Shown: positions 34,517 through 44,187, counted from the first letter of the stretch. The stretch is DNA of 64,000 nt from Oricola nitratireducens (GCF_014904745.1 NZ_JACZCS010000031.1:1-64000), one strand, 5' to 3'. Program-made: numbers and translations. The notes: a model not told the origin generated them from the sequence alone.

Positions 34517-35406
34517 CCCGAAACAGGCGCCTTCAACCGCGCTTCGATAGCCTGATCGAGCTTGCGCCTGACCTCGTCGTAGACCGGTTCCGTCATCGCG
34601 ATGATCTGCTTGGCCTTGAGGAAATCCATCACCCGGAAATTGGAGACCGGCGGCTGGATGAACACGTCCGGCGGCTGCAGCTGCAATTTCAGCTTCAGGA
34701 TCGAGCGCATCATCAATTGCGACGTGCCGTAGAGGCTGTCGATCGGTTTCGGGATACGGCGCGGATCGCCGCGCGGCGTGCCGACAACGTCGATGCCGAG
34801 CACGATGTCGGCCTTGTCGAGGATATGATTGTAGGGCACGGGATTGAATATCCCGCCATCGATGAAGATGCGGCCGTCGCGTCTCACCGGCCTGAACAGC
34901 GCCGGTATCGCCGCTGATGCTGCGAGTGCCGACCACAATTCCCCCTCGGAAAAGACCGTCTCGTGATGGCCGTAGAAATCCGTCGCGATGACGTGAAGCG
35001 GAATGCCGAGTTCGGAAAAATCATGCGGGATCGTGTCGGGCATGAAATTCTGGACGATGCGCTGCACGTCGAACTGGCCGATGCGGAAACCGCGATCGAC
35101 CACTGCGGCGACGGAGGCGGGACGGCGAAACAGGCGCGCGACGATGTCGGCGCGGTTGCCGAGCATGCCAAGCACGTAGTCCTTGATCTCGTTGCCCGAC
35201 ATGCCGCTCGCCATCGCGGCGCCCATGATCGCGCCGATCGACGCGCCGCTGATCGCCACCGGCCGGATGCCCATTTCGTCGAGAGCGCGGATGACGTGGA
35301 TATGCGAGAGACCGCGTGCGCCGCCGCCGCCGAAGGCCACCGCAACCGTCGGGCCGCCGGAGACGGCCGGCTGCTTTTCCTCGTCCTTCCTAACCAGTTC
35401 GGTCAT
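34513..35406 (-). CDS. Patatin-like phospholipase
   Basis: This serine lipid hydrolase of about 297 residues has the patatin Ser-Asp dyad. The oxyanion loop and nucleophile lie in VAFGGGGARGLSHIHVI and ISGASIGAIMGAAMASG (GASIG, a GxSxG motif), and the aspartate is in FIDGGIFNPVPYN (DGG). Bacterial members of this RssA-like type are small, soluble and of unknown natural substrate. The ATG at 35406 is preferred over a TTG at 35418. It overlaps the rsmD 3' end by 17 bases, so the two are coupled. It is convergent with, and overlaps, the MATE gene by four bases. Confidence 0.91.
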   Translation of the reverse strand: MTELVRKDEEKQPAVSGGPTVAVAFGGGGARGLSHIHVIRALDEMGIRPVAISGASIGAIMGAAMASGMSGNEIKDYVLGMLGNRADIVARLFRRPASVAAVVDRGFRIGQFDVQRIVQNFMPDTIPHDFSELGIPLHVIATDFYGHHETVFSEGELWSALAASAAIPALFRPVRRDGRIFIDGGIFNPVPYNHILDKADIVLGIDVVGTPRGDPRRIPKPIDSLYGTSQLMMRSILKLKLQLQPPDVFIQPPVSNFRVMDFLKAKQIIAMTEPVYDEVRRKLDQAIEARLKAPVSG

Positions 35407-35968
35407 CGCAACCGCCAATCATGAAATACATACGGGTGTCGCCGAATTCGCGCGAGTCGGCAAGCCTGAAGCCGGCAAGCGGTGAAAAACCCGCCGTCGC
35501 GGCCTCCTCGACCACGACCAGCGCGTCCGGTTTCAGCCATCCGCCGTCACGCAGCGCGGCAAGCGCCCGCTCGCCGAGCCCCTTGCCGTAAGGCGGATCG
35601 GCGAAAACGAAATCGAACGGCTCCATCGTGCCGACGTCACCCATGCGGGCCGCATCGCGCCGGAACAGCTTGGTGCGCCCCTGCAATCCGAACGCCTCGA
35701 TATTGGCGCGGATAAGGCCGCGGCCTTCCGTCGACTGCTCGATGAACAGCGCCATGGCGGCGCCGCGCGACAGCGCCTCGATGCCGACAGCGCCCGTTCC
35801 GGCGAAAAGATCGAGCACGCGCGCGCGATCGAGCTTCTCGGGCCAGTTGTGGGCGAGTATGTTGAACAGGCTTTCGCGGGTGCGGTCCGTCGTCGGGCGG
35901 ATGCCGGCGGCGCCGGGCTTCGGCGAGGCGAGCGTGCGCCCGCGAAACACTCCGCCGACGACGCGCAC
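35390..35968 (-). CDS. rsmD: 16S rRNA (guanine(966)-N(2))-methyltransferase
   Basis: RsmD methylates G966 of 16S rRNA in the assembling 30S subunit using SAM. The 192-residue protein starts MRVVGGVFRGRTLASPKPG and has TTDRTRESLFNIL. The SAM site is VLDLFAGTGAVGIEALSRGA and the catalytic motif is FADPPYG (a DPPY type, N6/N2 methylase). It begins with a GTG at 35968, three bases after the stop of the pseudouridine synthase gene upstream. The rluB-rsmD order is typical of Rhizobiales. Confidence 0.95.
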   Translation of the reverse strand: MRVVGGVFRGRTLASPKPGAAGIRPTTDRTRESLFNILAHNWPEKLDRARVLDLFAGTGAVGIEALSRGAAMALFIEQSTEGRGLIRANIEAFGLQGRTKLFRRDAARMGDVGTMEPFDFVFADPPYGKGLGERALAALRDGGWLKPDALVVVEEAATAGFSPLAGFRLADSREFGDTRMYFMIGGCDDRTG

Positions 35969-35971
35969 CGT

Positions 35972-37492
35972 TTAGCCCTTCCGTTTCGGCCCACCGGGCC
36001 GCGGGCCGCGCTTTTGGCCGGGTTTGCCGCCCTCGGGCCGCGGCTTCGGCTTCTTGCCCTGCGGACGCGCGCCGGGCGCCATCCAGACATTGGAAGACCG
36101 TCCATGACGCTGCTTGTCGGTATCGCCGCCCGCGGACGGGCCGGCGCGCTTGCCCGGTTTGCTGTCGCCACGTTCGGGTTTCCTGGTGTCGAGGCGCGAC
36201 AGCGCGTCGTCGCGATCGAAACGCTTGCGCTCACCGCCCTTGCCGGTTTCCTGCCGGACCGGCGAGGCCGATACCCAGTCGCCGCTTTTCTTCACCTGCA
36301 CCAGGCGGGTCTCGCCCTCCTCCGCCCGAACAGGCTTGTTGGAGAAGGCTTTGCGAACCGGAGCGTCGAAATTCGCGCCCGCCTCTTCGATCAGCCGATC
36401 GCCGAGCTGGTCGCGCAATGTCTTGCCCTTGATCTCGAGGACGGCGCCTTCCGGCAGTTCGCCGAGCTGGAACGGACCGAAGGAAATGCGGATCAGCCGG
36501 TTCACGTCGAGTCCGAGCGCGCCGAGGATGTTCTTGACCTCGCGGTTCTTGCCTTCGCGCAGACCGACTGTCAGCCAGATATTGGCGCCCTGCTCCCGCT
36601 CGATCTCGGCTTCGACCGCGCCATAGAAGACGCCGTCGACGACGATGCCGTTCTTCAGTTCATCGAGACGTTTCTGTTCGACCTTGCCGTGGGCGCGGAC
36701 GCGGTAGCGGCGCAGCCAGCCGGTCTGCGGCAGTTCCAGCATGCGGGCCAGCCCGCCGTCATTAGTCAGCAGCAGAAGGCCTTCGGTATTGATGTCGAGG
36801 CGGCCGACGGACAATACGCGCGGCAGATCCTTCGGCAGTTTCTCGAAGACGGTCGGACGGCCTTCCGGGTCGCGATTGGTCGTCACGAGGCCCGCCGGCT
36901 TGTGGTAGAGCCACAGCCGCGTGCGTTCGATCTCGGGGATCGGCTGACCGTCGACGAGGATGACGTCGCTCGGCGTGACGTTGATGGCCGGCGATTCCAG
37001 CTTCGCGCCGTTCAGCGTCACCCGCCCCATCTCGATCATGCGCTCCGCGTCGCGGCGCGATGCGACGCCGGCGCGGGCTAGATATTTGGCGATGCGTTCG
37101 GGTTCGGCCCGGGCAGCCGTATCCGTTTCCACGGCTGCGGCCTGCTGTTCGCGTGGCACCGTGCGCTCGGGCCCGTCACGTTCAGGCCTCTCTCTCGGGG
37201 TGCGCCTGTCGCCGCCGGGCCGGTCCCGGAACGGGCGGTCGCCGCCAGGACCGGATGATCTGTCCCTGAATGGCCGCGGCTTGTCGCCGCCCGCGCCGCC
37301 CTCCGGCCGATCCCTGAAGCCGCGCGATTTGCCGCCCGGCTTGCCGCCGCCGGGTGTGTCCTTGAACCCGCGCGAGCGCAATCCACCGCCGTCCTTGCCG
37401 CCGGGGCCCTGCTGCCGTGCGCCCTTTGCGCGATCCCTGCCGCCGGCTGCCGGCTTGCCGGGCCGCCCGCGGGGCTTGTCTTCATTCGCCAT
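35972..37492 (-). CDS. rluB: RsuA/RluB family pseudouridine synthase with long basic extensions
   Basis: This 506-residue protein carries an S4 RNA-binding domain (residues about 132-175, ERIAKYLARAGVASRRDAERMIEMGRVTLNG). The RsuA-type catalytic domain has the aspartate in SVGRLDINTEGLLLLTNDGG near residue 238. The family makes pseudouridine at 23S position 2605 (RluB) or 16S 516 (RsuA); which one is not certain. About 125 N-terminal and 120 C-terminal residues are low-complexity, rich in Gly, Arg, Lys, Pro and Asp with repeated GGxKPGG- and FRDRP-like units. These disordered tails are common in Alphaproteobacteria and probably bind RNA. Confidence 0.9.
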   Translation of the reverse strand: MANEDKPRGRPGKPAAGGRDRAKGARQQGPGGKDGGGLRSRGFKDTPGGGKPGGKSRGFRDRPEGGAGGDKPRPFRDRSSGPGGDRPFRDRPGGDRRTPRERPERDGPERTVPREQQAAAVETDTAARAEPERIAKYLARAGVASRRDAERMIEMGRVTLNGAKLESPAINVTPSDVILVDGQPIPEIERTRLWLYHKPAGLVTTNRDPEGRPTVFEKLPKDLPRVLSVGRLDINTEGLLLLTNDGGLARMLELPQTGWLRRYRVRAHGKVEQKRLDELKNGIVVDGVFYGAVEAEIEREQGANIWLTVGLREGKNREVKNILGALGLDVNRLIRISFGPFQLGELPEGAVLEIKGKTLRDQLGDRLIEEAGANFDAPVRKAFSNKPVRAEEGETRLVQVKKSGDWVSASPVRQETGKGGERKRFDRDDALSRLDTRKPERGDSKPGKRAGPSAGGDTDKQRHGRSSNVWMAPGARPQGKKPKPRPEGGKPGQKRGPRPGGPKRKG

Positions 37493-37553
37493 TTGCTGTT
37501 TGCCTTTTTCAACGGCTCCCTATCAGGCAGGGGCCGGTCTTGCGAGAGAAACT

Positions 37554-38024
37554 TTGTCCGAACACCCGAGCGCCGCACCGCCGAGCTTCATGGACCTCGC
37601 GATCCGCGAGGCCCGCCTGGCCGGCGAGCGCGACGAGGTGCCGATCGGCGCCGTCATCGTGCGCGGCAACCTGGTCGTGGCGTCCGCCGGCAACCGCACC
37701 CGCGAGTTCAACGATCCGACCGCTCATGCGGAGCTTTTGGCGATACGCGAAGCCTGCGGCAACCTGGAACAGGAGCGGCTCGAGGGCTGCGATCTCTATG
37801 TGACGCTCGAACCCTGCACGATGTGCGCGGCGGCGATTTCGTTTGCGCGCATCCGCCGGCTCTACTACGCCGCCGACGATCCGAAAGGCGGCGCGGTGGT
37901 TTCGGGCGTGAAGTTCTTCTCGAGCCTCACCTGCCACCATGTCCCCGACATCTATGCGGGGATCGGCGAAAGCGAGGCGTCGAGCCTGCTGAAATCCTTC
38001 TTTCAGGAAAAACGCGGTCTGTAG
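37554..38024 (+). CDS. tadA: tRNA-specific adenosine deaminase (A34 to inosine)
   Basis: TadA deaminates the wobble adenosine of tRNA-Arg(ACG). The zinc site is complete: HAE in PTAHAELLAIREACG and the cysteine pair in LYVTLEPCTMCAAAISFARI. RRLYYAADDPKGGAV and the C-terminal helix ending SFFQEKRGL are typical. I chose the TTG at 37554 (156 residues, GAGAG upstream), because homologues carry several residues before the conserved FMDLAIREA helix; an ATG at 37590 would give 144 residues. It is divergent from the pseudouridine synthase gene with 61 bases between. Confidence 0.93.
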   Translation: MSEHPSAAPPSFMDLAIREARLAGERDEVPIGAVIVRGNLVVASAGNRTREFNDPTAHAELLAIREACGNLEQERLEGCDLYVTLEPCTMCAAAISFARIRRLYYAADDPKGGAVVSGVKFFSSLTCHHVPDIYAGIGESEASSLLKSFFQEKRGL

Positions 38025-38031
38025 CTGCCGA

Positions 38032-38625
38032 TCAGAGCCAGGGAACCAGCTTGCGCCAGCCGGTTTTCGGCTCGGCATTCGCCTTCTTGCGGGCGCGCTC
38101 CTTGACCGATTCCTTCTCGCCGAGATCACCGTAGGGCGCGGTTTCCGCGGGCTTGCGGTATTCGGCCGGCGGATCGGTCAGGTAGATGCGCTGTCCGGGC
38201 GCGGCGACCGGGCGGACATTGCTCTGCAACGGCTTGTCCACCTCCTGCTTGTTGTTGCTCCTCTGGGAATTGTCTGTCCTGGCCAGACCGGAGACGTATT
38301 TGCCCTCGTCGGCGTCCTTGCGGATGCGGGCGAGACGCTGTTCCGGCGATTCCGGCCAATCTCCCGATGCTTCGGCGATGTTCTTCTGCGGTTCGGGCAG
38401 GTTCGCCGTGTCGGCTGGCTGCACAAGGCCTGGCCGCGGCTTGTAGTCGATGGCTGCCTTCTTCCTCTTGCCGAGCCGCATCGTGCCGCCAAGATCGTCG
38501 AAAAACTGTGTCATCGCGGGCTTGTCGGTGCCGTAGGTCGGCCCCATGCATCCGGTAAGGGTCAGCACGCTGGCCCCGAGCGCGCCGAGGGCTGCGATCC
38601 GGGTAAGGCGGTATGCTTGCTTCAT
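38032..38625 (-). CDS. Hypothetical lipoprotein
   Basis: This 197-residue protein has a type II signal peptide (KQAYRLTRIAALGALGASVLTLTGC). The lipobox is LTGC, so it should be lipid-anchored. The mature part is charged and proline-rich without a fold I recognise (GGTMRLGKRKKAAIDYKPRPGLV, DWPESPEQRLARIRKDADEGKYVSGL, YLTDPPAEYRKPAETAPYGDLG). The RPGLVxP and PPxEYRxPAxTAP patterns occur in small rhizobial lipoproteins downstream of ileS, but no function is known. The ATG at 38625 is used; upstream sequence in the frame is not signal-like. The stop is seven bases from the convergent tadA stop. Confidence 0.78.
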   Translation of the reverse strand: MKQAYRLTRIAALGALGASVLTLTGCMGPTYGTDKPAMTQFFDDLGGTMRLGKRKKAAIDYKPRPGLVQPADTANLPEPQKNIAEASGDWPESPEQRLARIRKDADEGKYVSGLARTDNSQRSNNKQEVDKPLQSNVRPVAAPGQRIYLTDPPAEYRKPAETAPYGDLGEKESVKERARKKANAEPKTGWRKLVPWL

Positions 38626-38775
38626 GACGGTTCTGCCATTCCTGTCGTCAAAGGCGTTGTGCCCGATATGCCTTGGCGCTGACCGGTAAATCCGGCGAAT
38701 TGATGATGCTCTAGCGAAAAATCGTGCGATCGGCAATGCGCGGGCCAATCGGCCGCACGCATTGCCGCACCGGCA

Positions 38776-41775
38776 TCAGATGCGTCCGAGCTTGCGCAAC
38801 TCGTGTAAAGCCGCAGCGTCACGGGCCGAAACGTCCGGAAATTCGGGATCGGACCCGACATCCTCGGTGACCCGCCACGACCGCGCGCATTTACGGCCCT
38901 TCGCCAGCGCCGGAACCACCGCCACGCCGTTGACGTCGGGCAGGGTGAAGGCGCCGCCGGGTGCCGGCGTCGAGGAGACGGAAACACCCGAGGTGATGCA
39001 GATCTCGGCCATGTCGAGATCCTCGATCGCCTCGCGCAACGCGTCATCGGTGACGTGGACGAAGGGAGCCGCCTCGAGCGAGGAGCCGATTCGCTTTTCC
39101 CTGCGCTCGATCTCCAGCGCGCCGGTGACGACGCGGCGCACGGTGCGCACCTTCTTCCATTTCGCCGCCAGTTCGTCGTCGCGCCACTCGTCCGGGCACT
39201 TGCGGAACTGTTCCAGATGCACCGAAACCGCGTCGGGATGGCGGTCGAGCCAGGCTTCCTCCATCGTGAAGGGCAGCATCGGCGCGAGCCAGGTCACCAC
39301 CCGGTCGAAGATATGATGGACGACCTGCAGCGCGGCCTTGCGGCGCGTGCTCGACGGCGCGTCGCAATAGAGCGTGTCCTTGCGGATGTCGAAGTAGAAG
39401 GCCGACAGTTCCAGCACCATGAAATCGAGCAGGTGGCGCGAAATGCGCTTGAAGTCGAAATCGTCGTAACCCTTGTTGACGACGGCATCGAGCTCCCACA
39501 GACGGTGCAGCATCAGCCTTTCGAGTTCCGGCATGTCGGCATAATCGACGCTCTCGCCCTTATCGTGGGCAAGGCTGCCAAGCATCCAGCGGACCGTGTT
39601 GCGCATCTTGCGATAGGCGTCGATGTTGGTCTGGATGATTGTCTGGCCGAGGCGCTGGTCTTCCCAGTAGTCGGTGTTCATCACCCACAGGCGCAGGATG
39701 TCGGCGCCGGACTTCGCCATCACGTCCTGAGGGAAGACCTGGTTGCCGAGTGACTTCGACATCTTCCTGCCGTCCTCGGCCATGGTGAAGCCGTGGGTGA
39801 TGACGGTGTCGTAGGGGGCGCGGCCGCGGGTGCCGCAGCTTTCGAGCAGCGAGGAATGGAACCAGCCGCGATGCTGGTCCGAGCCTTCCAGATAGACGTC
39901 GGCCGGCCATTTCAGGTCCGGGCGATCCTCCAGCGTGAAGGCGTGGGTCGAACCGGAATCAAACCAGACATCGAGAATGTCGGTCACCTGGATCCACTTG
40001 GCCGGATCGTGATCGTTGCCGAGGAAGCGCTCCTTGGCGCCCTCGGCGAACCAGGCGTCCGCGCCTTCCGCCTCGAAGGCTTCCAGGATGCGCTTGTTGA
40101 CCGCCTCGTCTTTCAGCACATTGCCGTCCTCGTCGGCGAATACGCAGATCGGCACGCCCCAGGCGCGCTGACGGGAAAGCACCCAGTCCGGGCGATCCTC
40201 GATCATGGCGCGCAGGCGGTTCTGGCCGGCCTTCGGCACGAAGCGGGTGTCGTCGATGGCGTTGAGCGCGCGGCTTCGTAGCGTCGTGCCGTCGCCGAGA
40301 TCCATGTCCATATGGACAAACCATTGCGGCGTGTTGCGAAAGATGACCGGTTTCTTCGATCGCCACGAATGCGGATAGGTGTGCTTCAACCGGCCCCGCG
40401 CGAACAGCCTGTCCGCCTCGATCAGAGCGGTGATGACGGTTTGATTGGCGTTGCCCTTCTTGCCCTTGTCGTCGATCACGCGCGCAGGCCCGCCGTCGCG
40501 ATCCGGGCCGAAACCCGGCGCGTCCCCGGTGAAGAAACCGGCATCGTCGACCGTGAACGGGATCGTCGTATGGAAATCCTTGCCGGCAGTAACGAAACAC
40601 TCGCGCGCGGAATCGAAAGAGAAGTGCTGCGTCTTGCCGGAGCCTGACAAAACGGCCTGCCGCATCAGGTCGCCGGTGAAATCCATCCAGGCGTCGAAGT
40701 CCTCGCGGCCGTGACCGGGTGCGGTGTGGACGAAGCCGGTACCCGCGTCGTCGGTCACATGCTCGCCATTGATCAGAGGGACGGCGAACTGATAGCCGTC
40801 GGCCAGACCTTCCAGAGGATGGGCGCAGATGACGGTTGCGAGTTCGTCGGCCTTCACGTCGCGCAGACGCCTGTATTCGAGCTTGGCCTTGGCGAAGCAC
40901 TCTTCGGCCAGCGCGTCGGCGAAGACCAGCTTCTCGCCCGGCTGCGGGCCGAAATCGTTCTCGGCCGCCGTGACCTCGTAAACGCCGTAAGCGATGCGGC
41001 CGGAATAGGCGATGGCGCGGTTGCCGGGGATCGTCCAGGGCGTGGTCGTCCAGATGACGACGAAGTTACCCTTCAGGTCGTCGGGCCCATTCACAACCGG
41101 GAATTTCACCCAGATCGTGTCGGACTCGTAGTCCTGGTACTCGACCTCGGCCTCGGCCAGCGCGGTGCGCTCGACGACCGACCACATCACCGGCTTGGAG
41201 CCGCGGTAGAGCTGGCCGGACATGGCGAATTTCAGCAGTTCGCCGGCGATGCGGGCTTCCGAATGGAAATCCATCGTCGTGTAAGGCGTTTCGAAATCGC
41301 CTTCGATGCCGAGACGCTGGAACTCCTCCGTCTGGACCTTGATCCAGTGGGCGGCAAAGTCGCGGCATTCCTTGCGGAACTCGTTGACCGGCACCTCGTC
41401 CTTGTTCTTGCCCTTGGCGCGGTACTGTTCCTCGATCTTCCACTCGATCGGCAGGCCGTGGCAGTCCCAGCCGGGCACGTAGTTGGAGTCGTAACCGCGC
41501 ATCTGGAAGGAGCGGGTGATGACGTCCTTGAGGATCTTGTTGAGCGCGTGGCCGATATGGATGTTGCCGTTGGCGTAGGGCGGGCCGTCATGCAGCACGT
41601 AGCGCGGACGGTCCTTGGCGTCTTCGCGCAGCTTCTTGTAGAGGCCGAGGTCGAGCCAGCGGGCGACGATCTCGGGTTCCTTCTTGGGAAGCCCGGCGCG
41701 CATCGGGAAATCGGTTTGCGGCAAATAGAGCGTAGTGGAATAGTCCAGCGCGGAATTTTCAGCGGAATCGGTCAT
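38776..41775 (-). CDS. ileS: Isoleucyl-tRNA synthetase
   Basis: This 999-residue class I synthetase has the HIGH motif in [20 protein letters not shown] and KMSKS in [18 protein letters not shown]. The [15 protein letters not shown] segment belongs to the editing (CP1) domain and an anticodon-binding domain follows. At the C-terminus the position of the bacterial zinc finger reads [29 protein letters not shown]. The cysteine ligands are thus mostly replaced, so zinc binding there is unlikely. It charges tRNA-Ile with isoleucine. In related genomes ileS follows ribF; here an MBL/HxlR pair lies between them. Confidence 0.97.
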   Translation of the reverse strand: MTDSAENSALDYSTTLYLPQTDFPMRAGLPKKEPEIVARWLDLGLYKKLREDAKDRPRYVLHDGPPYANGNIHIGHALNKILKDVITRSFQMRGYDSNYVPGWDCHGLPIEWKIEEQYRAKGKNKDEVPVNEFRKECRDFAAHWIKVQTEEFQRLGIEGDFETPYTTMDFHSEARIAGELLKFAMSGQLYRGSKPVMWSVVERTALAEAEVEYQDYESDTIWVKFPVVNGPDDLKGNFVVIWTTTPWTIPGNRAIAYSGRIAYGVYEVTAAENDFGPQPGEKLVFADALAEECFAKAKLEYRRLRDVKADELATVICAHPLEGLADGYQFAVPLINGEHVTDDAGTGFVHTAPGHGREDFDAWMDFTGDLMRQAVLSGSGKTQHFSFDSARECFVTAGKDFHTTIPFTVDDAGFFTGDAPGFGPDRDGGPARVIDDKGKKGNANQTVITALIEADRLFARGRLKHTYPHSWRSKKPVIFRNTPQWFVHMDMDLGDGTTLRSRALNAIDDTRFVPKAGQNRLRAMIEDRPDWVLSRQRAWGVPICVFADEDGNVLKDEAVNKRILEAFEAEGADAWFAEGAKERFLGNDHDPAKWIQVTDILDVWFDSGSTHAFTLEDRPDLKWPADVYLEGSDQHRGWFHSSLLESCGTRGRAPYDTVITHGFTMAEDGRKMSKSLGNQVFPQDVMAKSGADILRLWVMNTDYWEDQRLGQTIIQTNIDAYRKMRNTVRWMLGSLAHDKGESVDYADMPELERLMLHRLWELDAVVNKGYDDFDFKRISRHLLDFMVLELSAFYFDIRKDTLYCDAPSSTRRKAALQVVHHIFDRVVTWLAPMLPFTMEEAWLDRHPDAVSVHLEQFRKCPDEWRDDELAAKWKKVRTVRRVVTGALEIERREKRIGSSLEAAPFVHVTDDALREAIEDLDMAEICITSGVSVSSTPAPGGAFTLPDVNGVAVVPALAKGRKCARSWRVTEDVGSDPEFPDVSARDAAALHELRKLGRI

Positions 41776-41862
41776 TCGTCTGCATTCGTTTAGGGCTCAG
41801 CGGAAAGGTTGAGCGGTCAATAACGGAAAATCGGATGGGGTGCGCGAAAAAATGCGCGTTTT

Positions 41863-41898
41863 CCCGGCCCTGCGGCGCTTTTTCAGCGGCAGGCCGGG
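41863..41898 (-). other. Stem-loop in the ileS leader region
   Basis: Minus-strand arms CCCGGCC...GGCCGGG enclose TGC/GCA and CGCT/AGCG pairs with small bulges and a GAAAA loop, a stem of about 14 pairs. It sits 88 bases upstream of the ileS start and 110 bases past the MBL stop. It is followed by A residues, not T, so it is not a standard terminator; it may be a leader structure of ileS. Confidence 0.4.
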
Positions 41899-42007
41899 CC
41901 AATAATTCGGAATATGGCGATCAGGGCCGTGGTCATGGCGCGGTATTTAGCAACGCAGTGCCTGCGTGAAAAGGGATAATGTCGCCGCAGGCCGGACGAA
42001 CCGGCCC

Positions 42008-42742
42008 CTATTTGCTCGCGGACCGATGCGGCAGGCGCTCAAGCATCCGGATATGGCGTCGGATCCGGTCCGTGGTCAGAGTCGCGCCATGGCCGACATG
42101 GAACCGCTCGCCGCCGGCCGCGATCAGCGCATCGAGCTGCCGGGCGACCAGTCGCGGATCGTCCTCGAAAGGCGGGCGCTTCGGGCTGCCGAGCCGGATG
42201 ATGCCGCCAAGGAGAATGCCGGAAGAAACGAGATCGCTCACCAGCATGTCCCTGCTTTCCAGATGCACCGAAAGCGACCCGCTCGTGTGTCCGGGCGTGT
42301 AGCGCACCGTACCGGCGACCCCGAAGCGATGCAGCGGAAAATGATCGTCGCCGGTCAGTTCGATATCCGCCTCGAAGCCGTCATAGGCGGCATTGGCGAC
42401 GCCGGACGCCTTGAACAGCCGCCCGAACGGCCCGGTCGGGCAATAACGGACCGGCTCCGCCTGGGTATAGAAGGGCCGGTCGGCGCGATGTGCCAGGATC
42501 GCGGCGCCGGTCAGTTCGCGCAGGCGCGCCGCCGCCCCTGCGTGATCGACATGGGCATGCGTGACGACGATCAGCCGGACGTCGGCGAAGCGCTTGCCGT
42601 GACGGGCGAGCGCCTGTTCGAAACGCGGCGCCGATCCCGGCAGTCCCGCATCGACGATCACCACCCCGCCGTCGCCGATGACGAGATAGGCGTTGATCAT
42701 GTGCATCGGGGCGATCGGAACCCGGACTACCTGCGCTTGCAT
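42008..42742 (-). CDS. MBL-fold metallo-hydrolase
   Basis: This 244-residue cytoplasmic protein has a metallo-beta-lactamase fold. The metal motif is THAHVDHAGAAARLRELTG (HxHxDH), and further metal residues lie in TPGHTSGSLSVHLESRDMLVSDLV and HVGHGATLT at the C-terminus. It resembles broad glyoxalase-II-like and lactonase-like hydrolases; the substrate cannot be named. It is divergent from an HxlR-type regulator whose start is 104 bases away, so the regulator probably controls it. The pair interrupts what is otherwise a ribF-ileS neighbourhood. Confidence 0.9.
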   Translation of the reverse strand: MQAQVVRVPIAPMHMINAYLVIGDGGVVIVDAGLPGSAPRFEQALARHGKRFADVRLIVVTHAHVDHAGAAARLRELTGAAILAHRADRPFYTQAEPVRYCPTGPFGRLFKASGVANAAYDGFEADIELTGDDHFPLHRFGVAGTVRYTPGHTSGSLSVHLESRDMLVSDLVSSGILLGGIIRLGSPKRPPFEDDPRLVARQLDALIAAGGERFHVGHGATLTTDRIRRHIRMLERLPHRSASK

Positions 42743-42846
42743 GATGGCCTGCCTTCCTGTTTCATGCGGGACGCAGGATCCATATCCGATCTTTAAATTA
42801 TTGAAAAGTATGCACTTTTATGTTCGAAACGCACCTGGAGGTAACC

Positions 42847-43203
42847 ATGGATCTCGACACGTGGCACACGATTGAGCCGCTCAATTGCCCTGCCGTGCGG
42901 GCGCTGAATTCCATGAGCGGCAAGTGGAAGCCCGCCATTCTCTACTTCCTGAGCCTGAAAACCATGCGCTTCGGGGAACTGCAGCGCGCCATCCCCTCGA
43001 TCAGCCACAAGACGCTGACCCAGCAGCTGCGCGAACTGGAGGAGGACGGCATCCTGCATCGCCGTGCCTTCGCGACCATCCCGCCAAGGACGGAATATTC
43101 GCTCACTGCGCGCGGCAGACGCCTCGGGCCGATTCTGGAAATGCTCTTTTCCTGGGGCGATGAGGAGGAAAACGAAGAGCCGGCAGCGGCAAGAGCCGGC
43201 TAG
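42847..43203 (+). CDS. HxlR family winged-helix transcriptional regulator
   Basis: This regulator of about 118 residues has the HxlR fold: NSMSGKWKPAILYFLSLKTMRFGELQRAIPSISHKTLTQQLRELEEDGILHRRAF, followed by the wing PPRTEYSLTARGRRLGPIL. A cysteine (Cys14, in LNCPAVRA) sits at the N-terminal place used for redox or aldehyde sensing in HypR/YodB relatives, which suggests, but does not show, a reactive-electrophile signal. I chose the ATG at 42847 because GGAGG lies 7 bases upstream; an ATG at 42820 lacks a ribosome site. It probably regulates the divergent MBL hydrolase gene. Confidence 0.9.
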   Translation: MDLDTWHTIEPLNCPAVRALNSMSGKWKPAILYFLSLKTMRFGELQRAIPSISHKTLTQQLRELEEDGILHRRAFATIPPRTEYSLTARGRRLGPILEMLFSWGDEEENEEPAAARAG

Positions 43204-44171
43204 AAAGTCAGCTTGCGGTCGAGGTGGCCAAGTGGCTCCAGCGCGGAAAGGATCGCGCGGGCCTCGGCCTCGTCCTTCTTCATCTGGACGGTAAGCGCCT
43301 CCAGCGAGTCGAACTTCTCCTCGCCGCGCAGAAAGGCGCAGACCGCGACCGTGCAGGTCTCGCCGTAGATTTCCTGGTCGAGGCCGAAGACATAGGTCTC
43401 GAGCAGCGCGACGCCGTTCTCGTCTACCGTCGGGCGGCGGCCGAAAGAAGCGACGCCGTCATAAGACGCGCCGTCGGGGCGGAAAAACCGCACCGCATAT
43501 ATACCGTGCCGCAGCGCGGCGTTTTCGGGCAGGGCCATGTTGGCGGTCGGATAGCCGAGCGTGCGGCCAAGCTGCTTGCCGCGCACAATGTCCGCCTCGA
43601 CGCGGTAACGATAGCCGAGCAGTTCGTTGGCGCCGGCGAGATCGCCGGCATGGAGCCTGTCGCGCACGCGGCTGGACGAGACCACCTCGGCCTCGCCGTC
43701 CCGGAAGGCGTCGACCAGGGTCACATGGAAACCGCGTGTTTCGCCCGCTTCCATCAGGAAGGCCGGGCCGCCCTGGCGGTTCTTGCCGAAATGGAAGTCG
43801 AACCCGGTGACGACCTGGCGCGCCGCGAGGCCGCCGACGAGGACGCGGTCGACGAATTCGTCCGCGGTGTGGCTGGCGAATTCGCGGGTGAACGGGATTT
43901 CGATGACGCCGTCGAAGCCGAGCGCGCGCAGGATGTCGGCCTTCATATGCGCCGGCGTGATGCGGAACAGCGGCACGTCCGGCTGGAACAACTGGCGCGG
44001 ATGCGGTTCGAAGGTGAGCACCAGCGCCGGGCAATCGTGGTCACGCGCAAACCCGAGCGCCGTTTCCAGCACCGACTGGTGGCCGCGGTGCACGCCGTCG
44101 AAATTGCCGATCGCGACGACGGAGCCGCGCAAGGCGTCTGGAAGGTCCTGCAGGGATTTGAACCGGAACAT
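43200..44171 (-). CDS. ribF: Bifunctional riboflavin kinase / FAD synthetase
   Basis: RibF makes FMN from riboflavin and then FAD from FMN. The 323-residue protein has an N-terminal nucleotidyltransferase domain: AIGNFDGVHRGHQSVLETA (the HxGH-like motif) and VTGFDFHFGKNRQG. A C-terminal kinase domain carries GRTLGYPTANMALPENAALRHGIYAVRF and a late ETYVFGLDQEIYGETCTV. It lies 16 bases after the HAD phosphatase gene on the same strand. The ATG at 44171 is used; a GTG sits one codon earlier. Its stop overlaps the convergent HxlR stop by four bases. Confidence 0.95.
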   Translation of the reverse strand: MFRFKSLQDLPDALRGSVVAIGNFDGVHRGHQSVLETALGFARDHDCPALVLTFEPHPRQLFQPDVPLFRITPAHMKADILRALGFDGVIEIPFTREFASHTADEFVDRVLVGGLAARQVVTGFDFHFGKNRQGGPAFLMEAGETRGFHVTLVDAFRDGEAEVVSSSRVRDRLHAGDLAGANELLGYRYRVEADIVRGKQLGRTLGYPTANMALPENAALRHGIYAVRFFRPDGASYDGVASFGRRPTVDENGVALLETYVFGLDQEIYGETCTVAVCAFLRGEEKFDSLEALTVQMKKDEAEARAILSALEPLGHLDRKLTF

Positions 44172-44187
44172 CACAGCATTGCCCCGT

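Noticed and set aside
41848..41868. GCGC-type hairpin with AAAAAAT loop upstream of ileS
   Set aside because: The repeated TGCGCG elements are direct, so only four pairs form. Too weak to call a terminator or riboswitch.
43181..43205. AGCCGGC inverted repeat at the end of the HxlR gene, possible terminator
   Set aside because: It lies inside the coding region and has no T run on either strand.
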